A stretch of 64,000 bases of DNA. It comes from Lantana camara (taxonomy: Eukaryota > Streptophyta > Magnoliopsida > Lamiales > Verbenaceae). The stretch is from contig CM074856.1 of NCBI GenBank assembly GCA_037501455.1, positions 51,179,001-51,243,000 of the forward strand. The letters are read 5' to 3'. The translations under genes and the position numbers were made by a program. Each line of letters opens with the position of its first letter. Position 1 is the first letter of the stretch. This document shows positions 11,442 through 24,000 of this stretch, one piece after another. The notes under the pieces are model-generated. The model saw only the letters and a list, made by a program, of their open reading frames with translations, had not been told where the DNA came from and searched no databases.

Positions 11442-11905
11442 TTTTTTGAAATTTTTTTTGTTTGCTCCCAATTTTCAAAATTTTTCCTCTTCACTCCCCA
11501 AATGAGAATCATAATTTTCGTTTATTCTCCATTTTGTACGGTACGCAGTATAAAAACTAAAGAATCACGTATTTAAATTCCCAATGTTGTATATTTTTCG
11601 CAATATATAGTATATGTATAAAAACTCAAGAATCACGTAACTAAATTCCCAAATGTTGTATAATTTTCAAATCACGTACTTAAATCCCCAAATGTTGTAT
11701 ATTTTTTGCAATATATAGTATGCGTATAAAAACTCAAAAATCACGTAACTAAATCCCCAAATGTTATATATTTTTTGTAATATATAGTATGTGCTGTCCA
11801 AAATGGGGAGTAAACGAAAATTATGATTCTCATCTAGGAAGTGAAAAGAAATAATTTTAAAAATAGAAAACAAACAAAAATTTGAGTTCCTATTGGGATT
11901 TTTTG
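11442..11905. mobile_element. MITE-like element with inverted termini and internal tandem repeat
   Basis: The left segment 11442-11540 and the right segment about 11807-11905 are imperfect reverse complements over roughly 95 bp. The best-conserved part is GAGAATCATAATTTTCGTTT. Between them lie diverged tandem copies containing TATAAAAACTCAAGAATCACG and ATGTTGTATATTTTTTGC. I could not fix the outer ends or a target duplication, so the superfamily is unknown. Confidence 0.65.
11549..11795. repeat. minisatellite within the MITE-like element
   Basis: Copies begin TATAAAAACT near 11549, 11618 and 11725, with a shortened copy near 11667. Each carries AATCACGTA, CCCAAATGTTGTA and GCAATATATAGTATG. 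Units differ in length by internal deletion. Confidence 0.7.
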
Positions 11906-12284
11906 GGAATTCTCCGTAAAAAGGAAGGTTAGTATATAGATAAAAGGAAATCTAATAAGTAAATGGCATTTATCCGAAGGTTGAGACTTGAGATCACGAC
12001 ATCAAGTACAAGCATTGGCCTACACCGTAGTTACGTGCGCCGTGCAACACCTGAACACTCCCTCATTTGTCAGATTTAAATATGGGAAAAAGATAATATT
12101 GTTTAATAATCCAATTTGCAAATATTATTAATATTGTGTCTTTTGTCTGGATAAAGATAAGGCGATCAATATCTTCTCTCAGATGCATTTAGTCGTTTAC
12201 TAGTCTTCCTTCTCTCTCAGTATACACACACCCTGCGTGTATACGTATACACAGTAGAAGTTTCTCGCACCACCATCGCCGCCG

Positions 12285-13971
12285 ATGTCGATCGCCTTGG
12301 AGAGGAACAACTCCGGCGGGGATCGCCGGATCGAGCACTCAGGAGTTGCTCACCGGAATATGGCGTGTGGTTCCTCGATCTACAACTCATCGGAGTTCGC
12401 CGCCGCCGATCAGAGGTTCCCGCCGCCGCCAAAGGTGATACCTGAGTATCAGAGGGGTACGGACTCGTCGTCGTCATCATCGTCGACTTCTTCAATTGGG
12501 AAAAATAGTGACGAGTCTACGGGCGGCGGCGGAGACGAGGAGGAGGTGCAGAGTGAGTATAAAGGAGGGCGGTTGGATAATTTGGATGCTTTGGAGGAAG
12601 TTCTGCCTGTAAAGTATGTGATGTGCCTTCCTTTTTTGGTTAATTGTTATGCCGAGCTATCTTAGGGTTTTGAGTTCGTAGATTTTTTTACTGTGTATTG
12701 ATCTTTTGTTTCCTTTTTGTTTGGTCATTTGAGCTAGGTTTTGACGTTTAGGGTTTTCGATTCTTGGTTTTTTCAATTGTTTGTCGTTTTCTGTTTTGCT
12801 GATTGAGGGTGGATAGATGGGCTCAGGGTTTTGATTGGTGGTAGCGATTGAAGAATTATTTATTGAAAGATTGGTGTTCATTAGAGATGTCGAATGAGCA
12901 TTAGTCATGTTCTGCGTCTGCAACTTGATCTGAATGATACAGATTCTTAAGTAAATAGGATTATGGAACACTCTGTTTGAAAGTTGAATTAGCTTCACTT
13001 GCATAAATGTTTTGTCGGCATGAGAGATTGAGAGTGGTGGAGTGGCTTCGCTTGGAGATGGTTATTGCGCATGTTATTGGATTGAATGAAATTAGTGGCG
13101 GATTGGCTTCTGCCGTATGTGTTCTTTGATGATCTGTGGCTGACATCTTGAAAGTTGAACACTTGGTTTTGGACTTGTTTGAAAAATTGTACTGTAATCT
13201 AATTATAGTTGGTTCCTTTAGATACAATCTGGGATATTGCTTGAAAATAAGTAAGGCATGTGTTTTAATTTGCAACGCATTGTCCCTCCCCTCCTCTACC
13301 TGCAATATTTATTTTCATCTTTTGAATTAGTAGGTGAAGTTAAAGCTGTTCCCCATAGTTGGGATCAACTGCAGCTCACTTTTAAATTGGATTTAATCCA
13401 TGCTTGTAAAGTTCCCAGTAGCTTGGATCGTTTGTGGTACTAATTCTTTATCTTTTGTGCTGTTTATTTTACAATATTCTAATGTTGTTTTTATCTCAGG
13501 AAAAGCATATCAAAGTTTTATTGTGGTAAATCAAAATCTTTTACCAGTCTCTCGGATGCAGAGTGCACTTCTATGAAAGAAATCACTAAACCAGAAAATG
13601 CATACACCAGGAAACGCAAGAACTTGCTGGCTTTTAATAACTTTTTGGACAAGAATCATAAAACCATCCCCCGGAGTGGCATATCAAAAAGACCTACCAA
13701 TTCTAAAAGTATGCTAACTCTTGCAGCAGCTATGAACTGCTCTGAAACCAATAGTGATGAAGCTTCTAACTCTAGCTCCCCATCTACTGGTTACTGCCTT
13801 CCTCCTTTGCCACCACATGCAAGAAGACCTATGCACTGTGAGCTTTCATTGTTGCCTTCAGCTGATAAATTTTCTTCATGGCGGTCTTTCTCATTGTCTG
13901 ATCTGCAAGGCGCTGATACAGCTGAACCTCAAGTCCCAGCATTACTGGATCATGGACCAATAAAGGAATAA
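12285..13971 (+). CDS. OXS3-like: OXIDATIVE STRESS 3-like protein (two exons)
   Basis: Exons 12285-12613 and 13500-13971 are joined by a GT-AG intron (donor GTATGTGA, acceptor TTATCTCAG) and encode about 266 residues. The diagnostic segment spans the junction near residues 98-128: LDALEEVLPVK, then KSISKFYCGKSKSFTSLSD, the conserved block of plant OXS3 proteins. A serine-rich stretch lies near residues 60-78, followed by glycine/acidic residues. A basic patch (TRKRKNLL) follows the block. Family members are nuclear or stress-granule proteins linked to tolerance of oxidative and metal stress; their biochemical role is unsettled. The start is the first ATG of an open frame that begins downstream of a CT-rich leader. 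No disruption is seen. Confidence 0.85.
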
Positions 13972-16440
13972 AACTACTATGTAGATCTTGACTTTGTTTT
14001 CTATGTCACCCTATGAATCTAAATTATGCTGGATGTTCATGGAGGTGGAGAAGTTTGTAGTATCTTTCGTGTTCTGTAATCAGGTGCTTATGCCCGATGT
14101 ACTTGTTGTTAGAAATGAAAATGTTCCGGGCATTTCCAGAATGTAATTTGCTGAATTTATACTACTAGTTTTTTCTTTGAAAAAATCTCTGTTGTATACT
14201 TGGACAGTTGAATGAAACTCATAGATATCAGACACAGTCTCCTGTATTTCTTCTCACTGTTATCTTAATTCACCCGACAGTTTTTTAAGCAGGTAGTTAT
14301 GCTTACCTCAGGGAAATTTTAAAATTTCCGGCATCAGCTTCTGTGTACCTAATATTTCTGATGTTTTCGACTAGGTTTTCCTGAGATGTTACTTATGTTG
14401 TCTAATGATTTGAATATTGACCAGATTCAAATGTACTCATTTCGGAAGGGACAGACTTTGGGAAATGCCACCAATGGCTGCATGGATAGGAATTAACTTC
14501 CTCTGCTGAAAATATGGAAGGATGTGGAGTAGAGTTGAAGATCATCAAATGTCAATTGATGTGCTCCTTAAGGTATCATTTACCAACTAGCTTTTGACGT
14601 CATCAATTCAATCTTCACTCTGTTAGTCAGATGATTCAGACAATGTTAGTACTATTGACGTCATCATGCATGGTCATCTTTTGCTGACTTCGTGCAGACT
14701 CGCTAAAAATGTCCTCTCATGATCAAGTTTTTGATTTCAAGTTCTTAGAGGGCATGGAATTAATTAACCAAGGCATATTTACTGAAACTATGTTGTGATT
14801 CTGCAAATTTCTATGTTAAGCAAGCCTTTATGTTGATGGAATAAAGTTTCTATTTATATTTATACGTCTAAGGGAACCTTCTAAAGTTCACTTTCTGCGG
14901 CGTACAATTTTACAAAATAATGGTATTGTGTGGATTTATAGTTGACGAGATTTTGATATAAATACTGAAATTATTTCTTCTGGATGTTAATGCATCATAC
15001 TACCTAGCACCAACTCTGGCGGAATAGTTGACTATTCGATATTGTCATGTATGCGGCCACTGCAGCTTTTTAGATAATTTTTTGAACATCAACAGGTGGC
15101 AATAGTGTAGTGAAATAAATTCATTAAGTATGACAGGATAAAAGGAAAATTGTAAATACACGGATAAGTGGATAACTGTAGAATTAAGGAACAATTTGTC
15201 GTTATACTTCCAAAAACCTTTTGGGTTTTGAGTCGTACTATATGTGACGTGTTAATTGTATGGAATAAATGCCTAGAGTCTAGGGACTTGGTCAATTATA
15301 TAGGCGGCGTTGAACTTTGTAGGCCATTTATTGTGTGCAAACTGCAGACACTATAAAGCCAAATCGAAACCGCTCCTGACGTGTATTCCGTTACTGAAAA
15401 GTTACTCAGTTGAGTGAGTGCTGCTAACAGAATTACCGTCCGCTTTCTTTATTGGAGAAACCTTGCTGAAAGAGGCTGTAAAGAGAATCTAACTGAAGAT
15501 ATTTGTAAGTGTATTAGCTAGACGACATTGCTATTATAATGGAACAATTATATGAATAAACATGATTAGCAACTCAATACTCGACGGTCTTTTTGGGGTT
15601 CCGTACGTGAGATTCTAGCTTTCTTAATTAAGTTTGTGTACATGCATACAATCTTTCTTAGCATTAATTGCAATCTGAAAATGATGGCTTATGCAAGTTT
15701 TCTGTTAGGTTGTGGCATTTGAATAAAAGGTTAATTAAACTACACCGACAAATAGATGGAAGAAAACCTGGATATCTTAAATATTTTACGGTTTGTGGAT
15801 CTCGTTTGTTGCAGTTTGTTCATGTAACTTCCTTGTAATTCTTTGGTTTATAGGTTGAGAACTACCCATTTGGATAAGCAAACTTTTAAGCACTACAAAT
15901 GTGAATAAACTCAAAATCATCCCATTCAATCTATGATATATATGAAGATTCAAGAAATCTAATTGTTACTTTGCTATTATATGCAGGTGGGGCATGCAAT
16001 ATCTTATGATTTCTAAAATTTCAAATTAGATCAAGTGTGGAATGGTCTATATCTCCAGGTTTCATGATGCAGGGGCATGAAGTTTGGTTGGCGAGCGTTA
16101 CTACTTTCTAACTTTATTATTATTACATGGTCTCGTAATCTGGAGAATTTTTTGGCCTTTTAGTAACCAGTCGACTTCCTTGATTTCTTCGCCTTGACTA
16201 ATCTACGTGTGAAAAGTTTGTTGCAAATACCATGAATATTTCCAGGGTTTATTATCATAATCCCAGTGATGACATTAATTACCACCTACTAAAGATGGTT
16301 TTACTGGGATGATTCCAGCTCACCATAATTAATTCTTGTTTTTTTATACAAGTTATAAGCCCTGTGCTTTATTACAGGTAGTCATCTTATCTTGTGTCAC
16401 CTTTGGGATGCATACTCCCTTCAGGTTATATAAACGGGTT
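13972..16440. other. 3' region of the OXS3-like gene and intergenic DNA
   Basis: The first 200-300 bp probably hold the 3' UTR. Beyond that I see no convincing exon, repeat or transposon end. Small frames at 15089-15356 are not supported. Two TGACGTCA sites are listed separately. Confidence 0.45.
14595..14663. promoter_or_regulatory. two TGACGTCA bZIP-type sites
   Basis: TGACGTCATCA occurs at 14595-14605 and 14656-14666, 61 bp apart start to start. TGACGTCA is a perfect palindrome bound by TGA-type bZIP factors. It lies about 0.6 kb after the OXS3-like stop codon and 1.8 kb before the next transcript, so function is only possible. Confidence 0.35.
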
Positions 16441-16498
16441 TTTGGAGTGTGCGGTTCACTTGTAGCAAGTGATTTTCTTTGAGAAGAAATTTTCTCTG

Positions 16499-16824
16499 GT
16501 AAGTCTCTGTTTTTCCCACTCTGTTACCAACTGCATGCATGTTGTGAGATAGGACACTTTTAACCTTTGCTTTAGTTTATTTTCTTCTGTTGTTTCTTTA
16601 ACCATTATCTTTTTCCATGTATTCTGCTTTGGCTGTTGGGTTTCTGCTAGACTGATACCATTTGAAAACCTACCAGATATAGTATGCTGTTTTTAGGCTA
16701 CACTAAATTTCATCCCCTCTCTCTATATATATGTATATGTTTTTTTTCTTTCCATTTTGTCCAGATTTTATTTATCTCAACACTTAACTTGTAACTGCAA
16801 AATGCCTCAATTCAATTTTTTCAG
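16499..16824 (+). other. probable 5' UTR intron of the RRM-like gene
   Basis: A strong donor (CTGGTAAGTC at 16497-16506) and an acceptor after a T-rich tract (TTTTTTCAG ending at 16824) bracket this segment. The acceptor lies nine bases before the start codon at 16834. Confidence 0.6.
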
Positions 16825-16833
16825 GTTTCGGCA

Positions 16834-17763
16834 ATGGAGATCATGCAAGATGAAGTGACACTTGATGAGTTCAAGCTCTTTTACGGTCTCGACCGAGAAC
16901 TATACTCCATCCTCGTACGTGATCTCTCCCGCAATCCTTCAGAATGCCTCCAAATAATGGGCCTATGGCTATGGTTGGAACGTGGAGGCTTCAACAACAT
17001 CATAAGCAAGATAGTAACCCTCACTCCAACCACAATCAGCCAACTTGCTGATGAGGCTTCAGCATGCCTTACCCTGATCAACACCACCGCCAACAACAAT
17101 GATCACTTCTTACCACCCTCACCCGAACGAGAATCCAAAATCCCACTATCTCACACCATTCTCAAAACCAACGTTTCCCTAAGATATCTCCAAGAAAACA
17201 GCCGAACCATTTTCCATGAAGTTCAAACACTTGTGAGCAACGTTTACATCCCTGCCCTATCAGACATAATGGAGAAAGCTCGTCATGGCGGTTTCAGTGA
17301 AAGTCCAACCCAAAACAGGACCACATTTCCAGGCCGGGCTTCACCCGGGGACCCATTAGTGCAAAACTTCTCGACCATGAGCATTGAAGGTGGGGATTCC
17401 CCTCCTTCCCGAGGCAGAACCAGAGGAAACGAGACCCCCAGGTTTCCTAGGACAATGTTTGCCACGTTCTCAAAAGGCTATCCAGTGTCTGAAATTGAGG
17501 TGAGGCGGTTTTTCACGATGATGCTAGGGAATTGTATAGATTCTTTCCATATGCAGGAGGTGAGGCACGACGAACAACCCCTTTATGCTAGAGTCGTGTT
17601 CCTTAGCTCATCTTTTATCCAGCTTATTCTGAATGGAGAGACTAAGGCGAAATTCACCATTAACGGGAAGCATGTCTGGATGAGACAGTTTGTGCCCAGG
17701 AATGGAAGAATGTTGCCCTGTGGATGCCCGACTGTGGGACCCTCGACGTGCCCCCACCACTAG
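16834..17763 (+). CDS. plant RRM-like protein of unknown function (309 aa)
   Basis: This is a single open frame starting MEIMQDEVTLDEFKLF. Residues about 10-85 form a conserved helical N-terminal region (DRELYSILVRDL, MGLWLWLE, LADEASACL). Residues about 205-290 look like an RNA-recognition fold: an RNP2-like strand (RTMFATFSKG), a helix (EIEVRRFFTMMLGNCI), an RNP1-like strand (LYARVVFLS) and a closing strand (FTINGKHVWMRQFVP). The middle is low-complexity and rich in serine, proline and arginine. The tail is cysteine/proline-rich. Plant proteins of this type are annotated only as RNA-binding-like, so a role in RNA binding is inferred. The frame is intact and no other gene shares its promoter. 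Confidence 0.75.
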   Translation: MEIMQDEVTLDEFKLFYGLDRELYSILVRDLSRNPSECLQIMGLWLWLERGGFNNIISKIVTLTPTTISQLADEASACLTLINTTANNNDHFLPPSPERESKIPLSHTILKTNVSLRYLQENSRTIFHEVQTLVSNVYIPALSDIMEKARHGGFSESPTQNRTTFPGRASPGDPLVQNFSTMSIEGGDSPPSRGRTRGNETPRFPRTMFATFSKGYPVSEIEVRRFFTMMLGNCIDSFHMQEVRHDEQPLYARVVFLSSSFIQLILNGETKAKFTINGKHVWMRQFVPRNGRMLPCGCPTVGPSTCPHH

Positions 17764-18060
17764 TAGTGACGTGGATGTTCATCTTGACCCTGGTTTTCTG
17801 TGTTTTTTGTGTGTAATCAGAGTGGTGACCGAATTGCTTTCGTCATTTTTCTTTTTAAGTTTTTGTTTGTTTGTTTGTGCTGCTTTTTAATTTTTCAGGC
17901 CGGACCCGCACCAAGAGCGTCTCTCGTTTTCAGTGTAGGGCAGCTGTACTTGACTACTTGTAACTGAAGTTGTGGGATGCGGCATTGTATGATAGAGGCG
18001 TTTGGTGCTTGTAAGTTCAATCTAATGTACTCCTCTTGTGTTCGTCTAATCTAATTTGAT
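17764..18060 (+). other. probable 3' UTR of the RRM-like gene
   Basis: T-rich sequence with no coding potential follows the stop codon. No definite polyadenylation site can be assigned. Confidence 0.4.
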
Positions 18061-19074
18061 GAGACTTGAGAGCAATGACAACCATTTCCGAACTCTTAGA
18101 TGTATTTTCACATGAACAACTTCTGTTTTTGTTGGAACTATACATGCTTATGTGGCCATAATGAATGTTTTTGTTCCGTTTCAAAGGGTTGGTGCGAGGA
18201 ATGAATTAAAAGTTGGATTTCTTATTTGGCTAAGTAACTCTTGGGAAGAGACTAGATTTGGACGAGTTATTCTGATGCTTAGTTTTTATTTTTGTGCAAC
18301 TTTAGTTGGTATTTAGATGATGCTTGATTTTACCAGGAAAACAACATTTGGAATTATCAAGTTATCTTGAGCTTTTCTGACTAATTGGGCTTCCACTCCA
18401 GTGTCCATCTATGACCCAATGGTTCATCTCAGATTCTCAGTAAAGAGAAGTGTACGTTTAGGATGACAAAATAAAACGAAGAAACTTTTTCTTGAAAGAT
18501 AATTGTAGTCAAATTCAGACAGCAAAATTAAATATGAATTTTCTGTGACTGACATGGAATTTGATGTAGTTACAATGTTTTTAGACAATGGTTATTTATC
18601 TGTTGCTATGCCTAGAGATGGTCTATCTATCTATATCTATATTCTTAGAGATGATAATTGATGAGGAGTATGCATTTTATCATCTCTCTATAAATCAGTA
18701 AAGAATCTCCTTTAAAAAAATTGACATCGCAACTCCTTGTGTATTTAAGAAGGCGGCATTTTCATTACCTAAGATTTGAGTTCGTGTGCTTGTGGAATTA
18801 TGAGTAGTTTACGCATTTTTTCACTGCAACATGTCTTTTTCGCCCTTATCTATTAATTAATTTTATTTCTTACATTGCAACAACTAATTTTGAGAAAAAT
18901 TGATATTCTTTTTACACGCAACTTCAAACATATCAACAAGGGCATTTGCTGCATTTACTACGCCAAGTCATATCCACAACAGACACATACTGAACAAGCC
19001 AACTGAACCATTTACTACGCAACAAACAAATGCATACATAAAGATTAGGTTTTTTTTTTTGGGTATTTCAGCTC
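18061..19074. other. intergenic DNA, nothing recognised
   Basis: AT-rich, no convincing exon, no clear repeat end. Confidence 0.45.
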
Positions 19075-19872
19075 TGTGTTAGGTGAAATGAGGAAAAAAT
19101 ATTTTCGTGTTACAAAAATTAACACAAAAAATTGTGTTTTAAAAATATTAGCATGGTGAATCCTAAAAATTTCTGGTATTGGACATGCTCTAAAAGCTCG
19201 ATTAGAATACTAATTTTCTCTATTTATTGGATGTAAAATGATTAATTTATCCTTTTATATTTTGATATCCATCATCTCACATCTCTCTATATTGTTTACT
19301 TTTTTATATGCACTCTAACATCCTTTTTGAAATCCGCTTCCATTTCGAGTCACGAGAAGCGAGAAGCGAGTTATTTATACCAAATATTATTCTTACGACT
19401 ATATCCAATCTCCTGGTCCCTGCGGAAAGGAAAAAGAATTTCACGCTTTCCTTTCGGGAAGGGAAGATTAGGGAAATCCTATTGATTGTAGCTTTTCCCA
19501 GATCTCAAGGGAAAGCATGAAAAAAACGACTCGAATGGTATGATCCCTCCGTCACCCCTATACAAAGTAAAATTACATGAAGAAACCTATAAACAAGTAT
19601 ATGTTCAATATTTTTTTATATGCACAGAGACCCTGTACAAAATAAATTTGCATGAAAAACCCTATAAACAAGTATAAAAATGGATATATAGAGAGAAGTG
19701 AGATGATGTATATAGAGTATAAAAGGTAAATTAGTCATTTTACGTCCAATAAATAGAGAAAATTAGTGTTCTAGTTGCGCTTTAGCACTTATGCAACACT
19801 AGAAATTTTCAGGATTCGCCATGTAAATATTTTGAAAACACAGAGTTTTTTTTACCCATTTCACCTAACACA
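19075..19872. mobile_element. long inverted-repeat element (non-autonomous transposon)
   Basis: The left arm (19075 to about 19300) and right arm (about 19670 to 19872) are imperfect reverse complements over roughly 200 bp. Both outer ends read TGTGTTAGGTGAAATG inward. The best-matching block includes CTAATTTTCTCTATTTATTGG. The central 370 bp is unrelated and non-coding. No clear target duplication was found, so the superfamily is open. Confidence 0.7.
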
Positions 19873-20840
19873 TGGATTACAGTGTAAATAACTCTTTAAA
19901 TATGCTAATGCAATTCCTATCTCCTTGTAATCACAAATCAATGTCTAATTTTAATTTTACGACCATAATAACATGTATTAGACTGGACACTGTTGTCTCA
20001 CCATATTTTAAACCCAACTCACATGCCACTTAGATCGACACGACCGACCCCGTAGGACTTTCCTTCTTCAACCCGGATAATTTTTTGCGATCCCTTAAAT
20101 TCTAAGAAAAGTTTATGTAATTAGGCAAAATCTCAACCAATATAATTATATGCCTAAAGGACATTTAATGATGGAATTCATCCAATTGGTTGACAACGCT
20201 AATACGAAAAACAATTTGCTGCAGGCACACGGGTTTGGGTCTGAAGCTGACTGGAAAGTCTAATGTGTTTCCACTTTCCACAACAAAACCGTATGTTCAC
20301 AATCTTCCAATTTATCACATGCAAATGCCATTGTTTATACATATGATGCATACCTATTTCTAAAAATATTTCACATTAGATCTTCTACTTCAAATTTATA
20401 TTTTACGGAACTCATGTACGTTAGATATAATATTGAAATAATTTCTTCAAAAAATAAATAAAGGTAATTAATTGTAACAATCACGGTGCAACATCAAATG
20501 GGAAACATTACATTGTATTGATATGTTAAGGTTTGAATCAAAATTGTCCAATTTTATATTTGAATCTTATTTACTATTTAAATCATCATTTTCTAATTTT
20601 TTTTTAAAAAATCACACAATAAACTTGAAATACTAAATAAATTTGAGTTAAAATTACCCAAATCCAAATCTTCAAACCTTAAACATGACCTTTTCTACGT
20701 TGAATTAAAGCATTAAAAATATTACATATTATTGGCCACAAGATTCGATCCCATACAGCTGTGTGGTTCCTGTTCTCTGCACCCACGAACAAATCCAATA
20801 TATGGCCCTCCTTTTTGGCTCCATACAAACCAGATACATA
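19873..20840. other. intergenic DNA upstream of the GNAT gene
   Basis: AT-rich, no exon or repeat recognised. The last part presumably contains the GNAT promoter. Confidence 0.4.
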
Positions 20841-20850
20841 ACTTTATATA
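20841..20850 (+). promoter_or_regulatory. possible TATA box of the GNAT gene
   Basis: TTTATATACC is followed about 30 bp later by a CT-rich leader running to the start codon at 21059. The position suits a plant promoter; nothing else confirms it. Confidence 0.4.
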
Positions 20851-21058
20851 CCTTCCTAACTTAACTTCTCTACTTTTCTCATCTTATTTTTTCTATTCCT
20901 AAATATTTTGCCAAGAAAATAGAACACTTCGGACCAAAAAACCCAGCAATTCTTGATTCTTCTCCGGTTTGCAGTGGCATCTCCCCTTCTCTCTGCCTCT
21001 AGAGGGAAGGTATTGGGTGCAATCTCAGCTCCTTCAATCCTGGATTGAAATATTGATT

Positions 21059-24000
21059 ATGGCGACTATTTCTATCCAGAGCCTAGTTTTTTCAAAAACA
21101 TGGAGCAATGGAACAAAGAGGATTTCATCATGTAAATTGAGAATGTGAGTGGATTCAAATCGTTTTACCAATTGTTTTCTTATTGGTAGGAGTTTGAATA
21201 TGCATTAACATGATATCAGGGTGGGTGCGAAGCCCATCCCTGCTACGAAAGAGAAAGGAATATCAGGGGAACTTCAACAACTATGCATTCCTGAAAATGA
21301 CAGCTTAATTCATACAAACATCAAATTTGACGGAGTGCAACAGGCCAATCAGGTGGCCGGTGAGGGAGACGGTGTTGGATTCGGGCAGTACGTGGCGCGG
21401 GAAGCTCGGCTTGATGAAGAATACTGGGTTGGTAAAAAGATGTTTTCTTTTGAAATATTTTGGGTTTTATTGTAATTTTCTTAGTTTATTTTGGGTTTTA
21501 TTGTAATTTCTTAAACTATTTTTTGAAGTAGACTGCAGCATGGCTAAGAGCAGAGGCTCATTGGGAGGACCGAGAATTTGATCGGTGTGAATTATTTTTC
21601 TTATTGACTATGAATTAAAGCCTGTATTCGTGTAAAATTTTTGATACTCTGAAGGTTCATATTTTACAGATTTTTAACATAAAATGATTTCCAAAAATAT
21701 GTTCTCAAGAATATGGAATATCTCCTGACCAAAAAAAGAATATTGAATATCATGGCTTTTATGATTTAGTGTGCTTTTGAAATTTCATGTGTGTATACTC
21801 TAACAATTCTGACGTATGATTAGTGATTGGTTTATGATGCAGATATGCGGAGAACTTCAAACGCAAATTCACGGAACAGGTACGCAGAGTACAGCATTTT
21901 GTTCGTTTGGATAGTTACATTGACATACTGCGGGGGGGTTTGGTTAATTACACAAACTTCCTCGGAGGTGGTTTGAGAAATTACAAGAACTTCCAGTAAT
22001 TTCGTTAGGTTTGGGCTAATGCATGCTGTTATGAGAATGTTTGCGTAATTAGGCCAAACATCAGGAATGCCAGTGTAACTATCACCTTTTCGTGATTGAT
22101 GAAAGCAAATTTATGATCTTTAGTTATAAACATAGTCGAATCTGCAATGTGCAGGAGTTCAATGCCATGAAAAGGAGATATAATGCACAGCTGGGAGAGA
22201 AATGTAAATGCGTTGTTATGGTACGGTATTCTAACTATCTAAATCCTATGCTAATACAATTATTTCAAGAATGTATGTACTCCGTCATAGACAGAAAATT
22301 TATCTCAACGCTGATGTGATCATTCTGTGATGGAATTCGGTCATTTGGCAAATGGGTAGTTACTGAATAGTTTTTTTGGACGAAGATGTAATTAGTGCTA
22401 AATTTTGATGATTATTTATCGAATATTATGACTAGGTAATGAAGGAGGACACAAACGTGCAACACACCGTATTGAAGAGTGTCGTTGGAACACTGGACTT
22501 GAACATTCGATATTTATCCCACAAAGAGACATTCCCAGGTGTACGTACATTTCTACTTCAGTTATCCTTTGTCAACACTACTTTTAAATTTTGCCTCAAG
22601 CAGTGCTTGTCAGCAGGGACGGAGTTAGAGTGTTAGACTTTAGAAGGTGGGGCGGAAAAAAAAAAGGATTTCTTTTTCTATTTTGATGGCTGCGAAATTC
22701 AAGAATTTTCAAATAAAAAACTGTTTCCTTCTCTGATTGTCAGTATCCCAAGTTCGAGAAACACCATATATCAGTTTAAATGAATGAACTTAAGTTTACC
22801 TGAAGGGATGGGGAAAAAAAGGTTCACTTAAGTTCTGGTTTTTCACAGGAACGGGTTAAACCTCCAATGTTCTGCCTCATGGATAGAAAAGAGTCGAGCA
22901 GATACGCCTACATTTCAAACGTATGCGTAGCTAAATCAGCTCGGCGCCGGGGTATTGCATCCGACATGCTGCAGTTTGCTATCCTCTGTGCCAAGCTAGA
23001 ATATGGTATAAGACTAAGATTTATGCACTAATATCTTATGGGAATCTTGATCATGAAACACAAACTTCAATATAATTGGCGCTGTTATTTAATTTGCTCG
23101 TTTATTGCATTAATTTGTTCTAGGTGTAGAAAAGGTGTTTGTCCATGTTCATAGAAACAACGAACCTGCTCAGAGATTGTATGAGAAGATGGGCTTTCAG
23201 GTATTATTATTATTTTGGGATAATTACACACACATACCCTGAGATTTGGTCTAGTTGCATGAAATCCACCCGAGGTTTCAGAAATTACAAAAAATTCCAT
23301 TATCAATAAATTTACATTACAGTTTGATACATAAATTACAAATACCACTTTTTTTTCCCCTTAACACTTATAGGCTAAGATTTGATTTTAAATTCATAAC
23401 TATAATACATTCTTTAGGCTAGGGGAAGTTTCTGTAATTTTTCAAAACTCAGGTTTGGGTTGATGTCATTAAGCCAAAACTCAGGGTACGCGGGTATAAT
23501 TATCCTATTATTTTTCATGGCAAATTACAATTTTCGGGCAACAATTTTCTTTCCCCGAGTGATATTGGACTAACTACACTGAAAATTAAAAAGTTATCAG
23601 GCTAAAATGGAAACAAGACAGAATTGAAGGAATAAAATATAATTTTGCAAATCTCTCTCCTAGAAAGTTAAATATTGCACTGCTAGAAAAATGTTCTATA
23701 TATAGCAACCGATTTAGGAACGGATTTTGGCCAAATTAGCATCGGATTTGACTTAGCAACAGATTTAGCAATGAAAATTTTTCGTCACTATAACCCTCGT
23801 GACTAATATATAGCAACGGATTTAGCAACGAATTATTACCAATAGACTTTAGCAACAAATTTAGCAACGAATTTTTTAACGACTTTAGCAATAAATTTTC
23901 CATCGCAAAATAATGATAATTAATTAATTATTTTTACATTTTTGCAACAGATTTTGCAACAACAAATCCGTTGCAAAAAATGACAAAAATAATTAAATAA

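Noticed and set aside
12217..12495. Minus-strand 92-codon frame
   Set aside because: Antisense of OXS3-like exon 1, low complexity, no homologous motif.
19308..19520. 70-codon frame in the centre of the inverted-repeat element
   Set aside because: No domain, no promoter and mixed base composition; probably chance.
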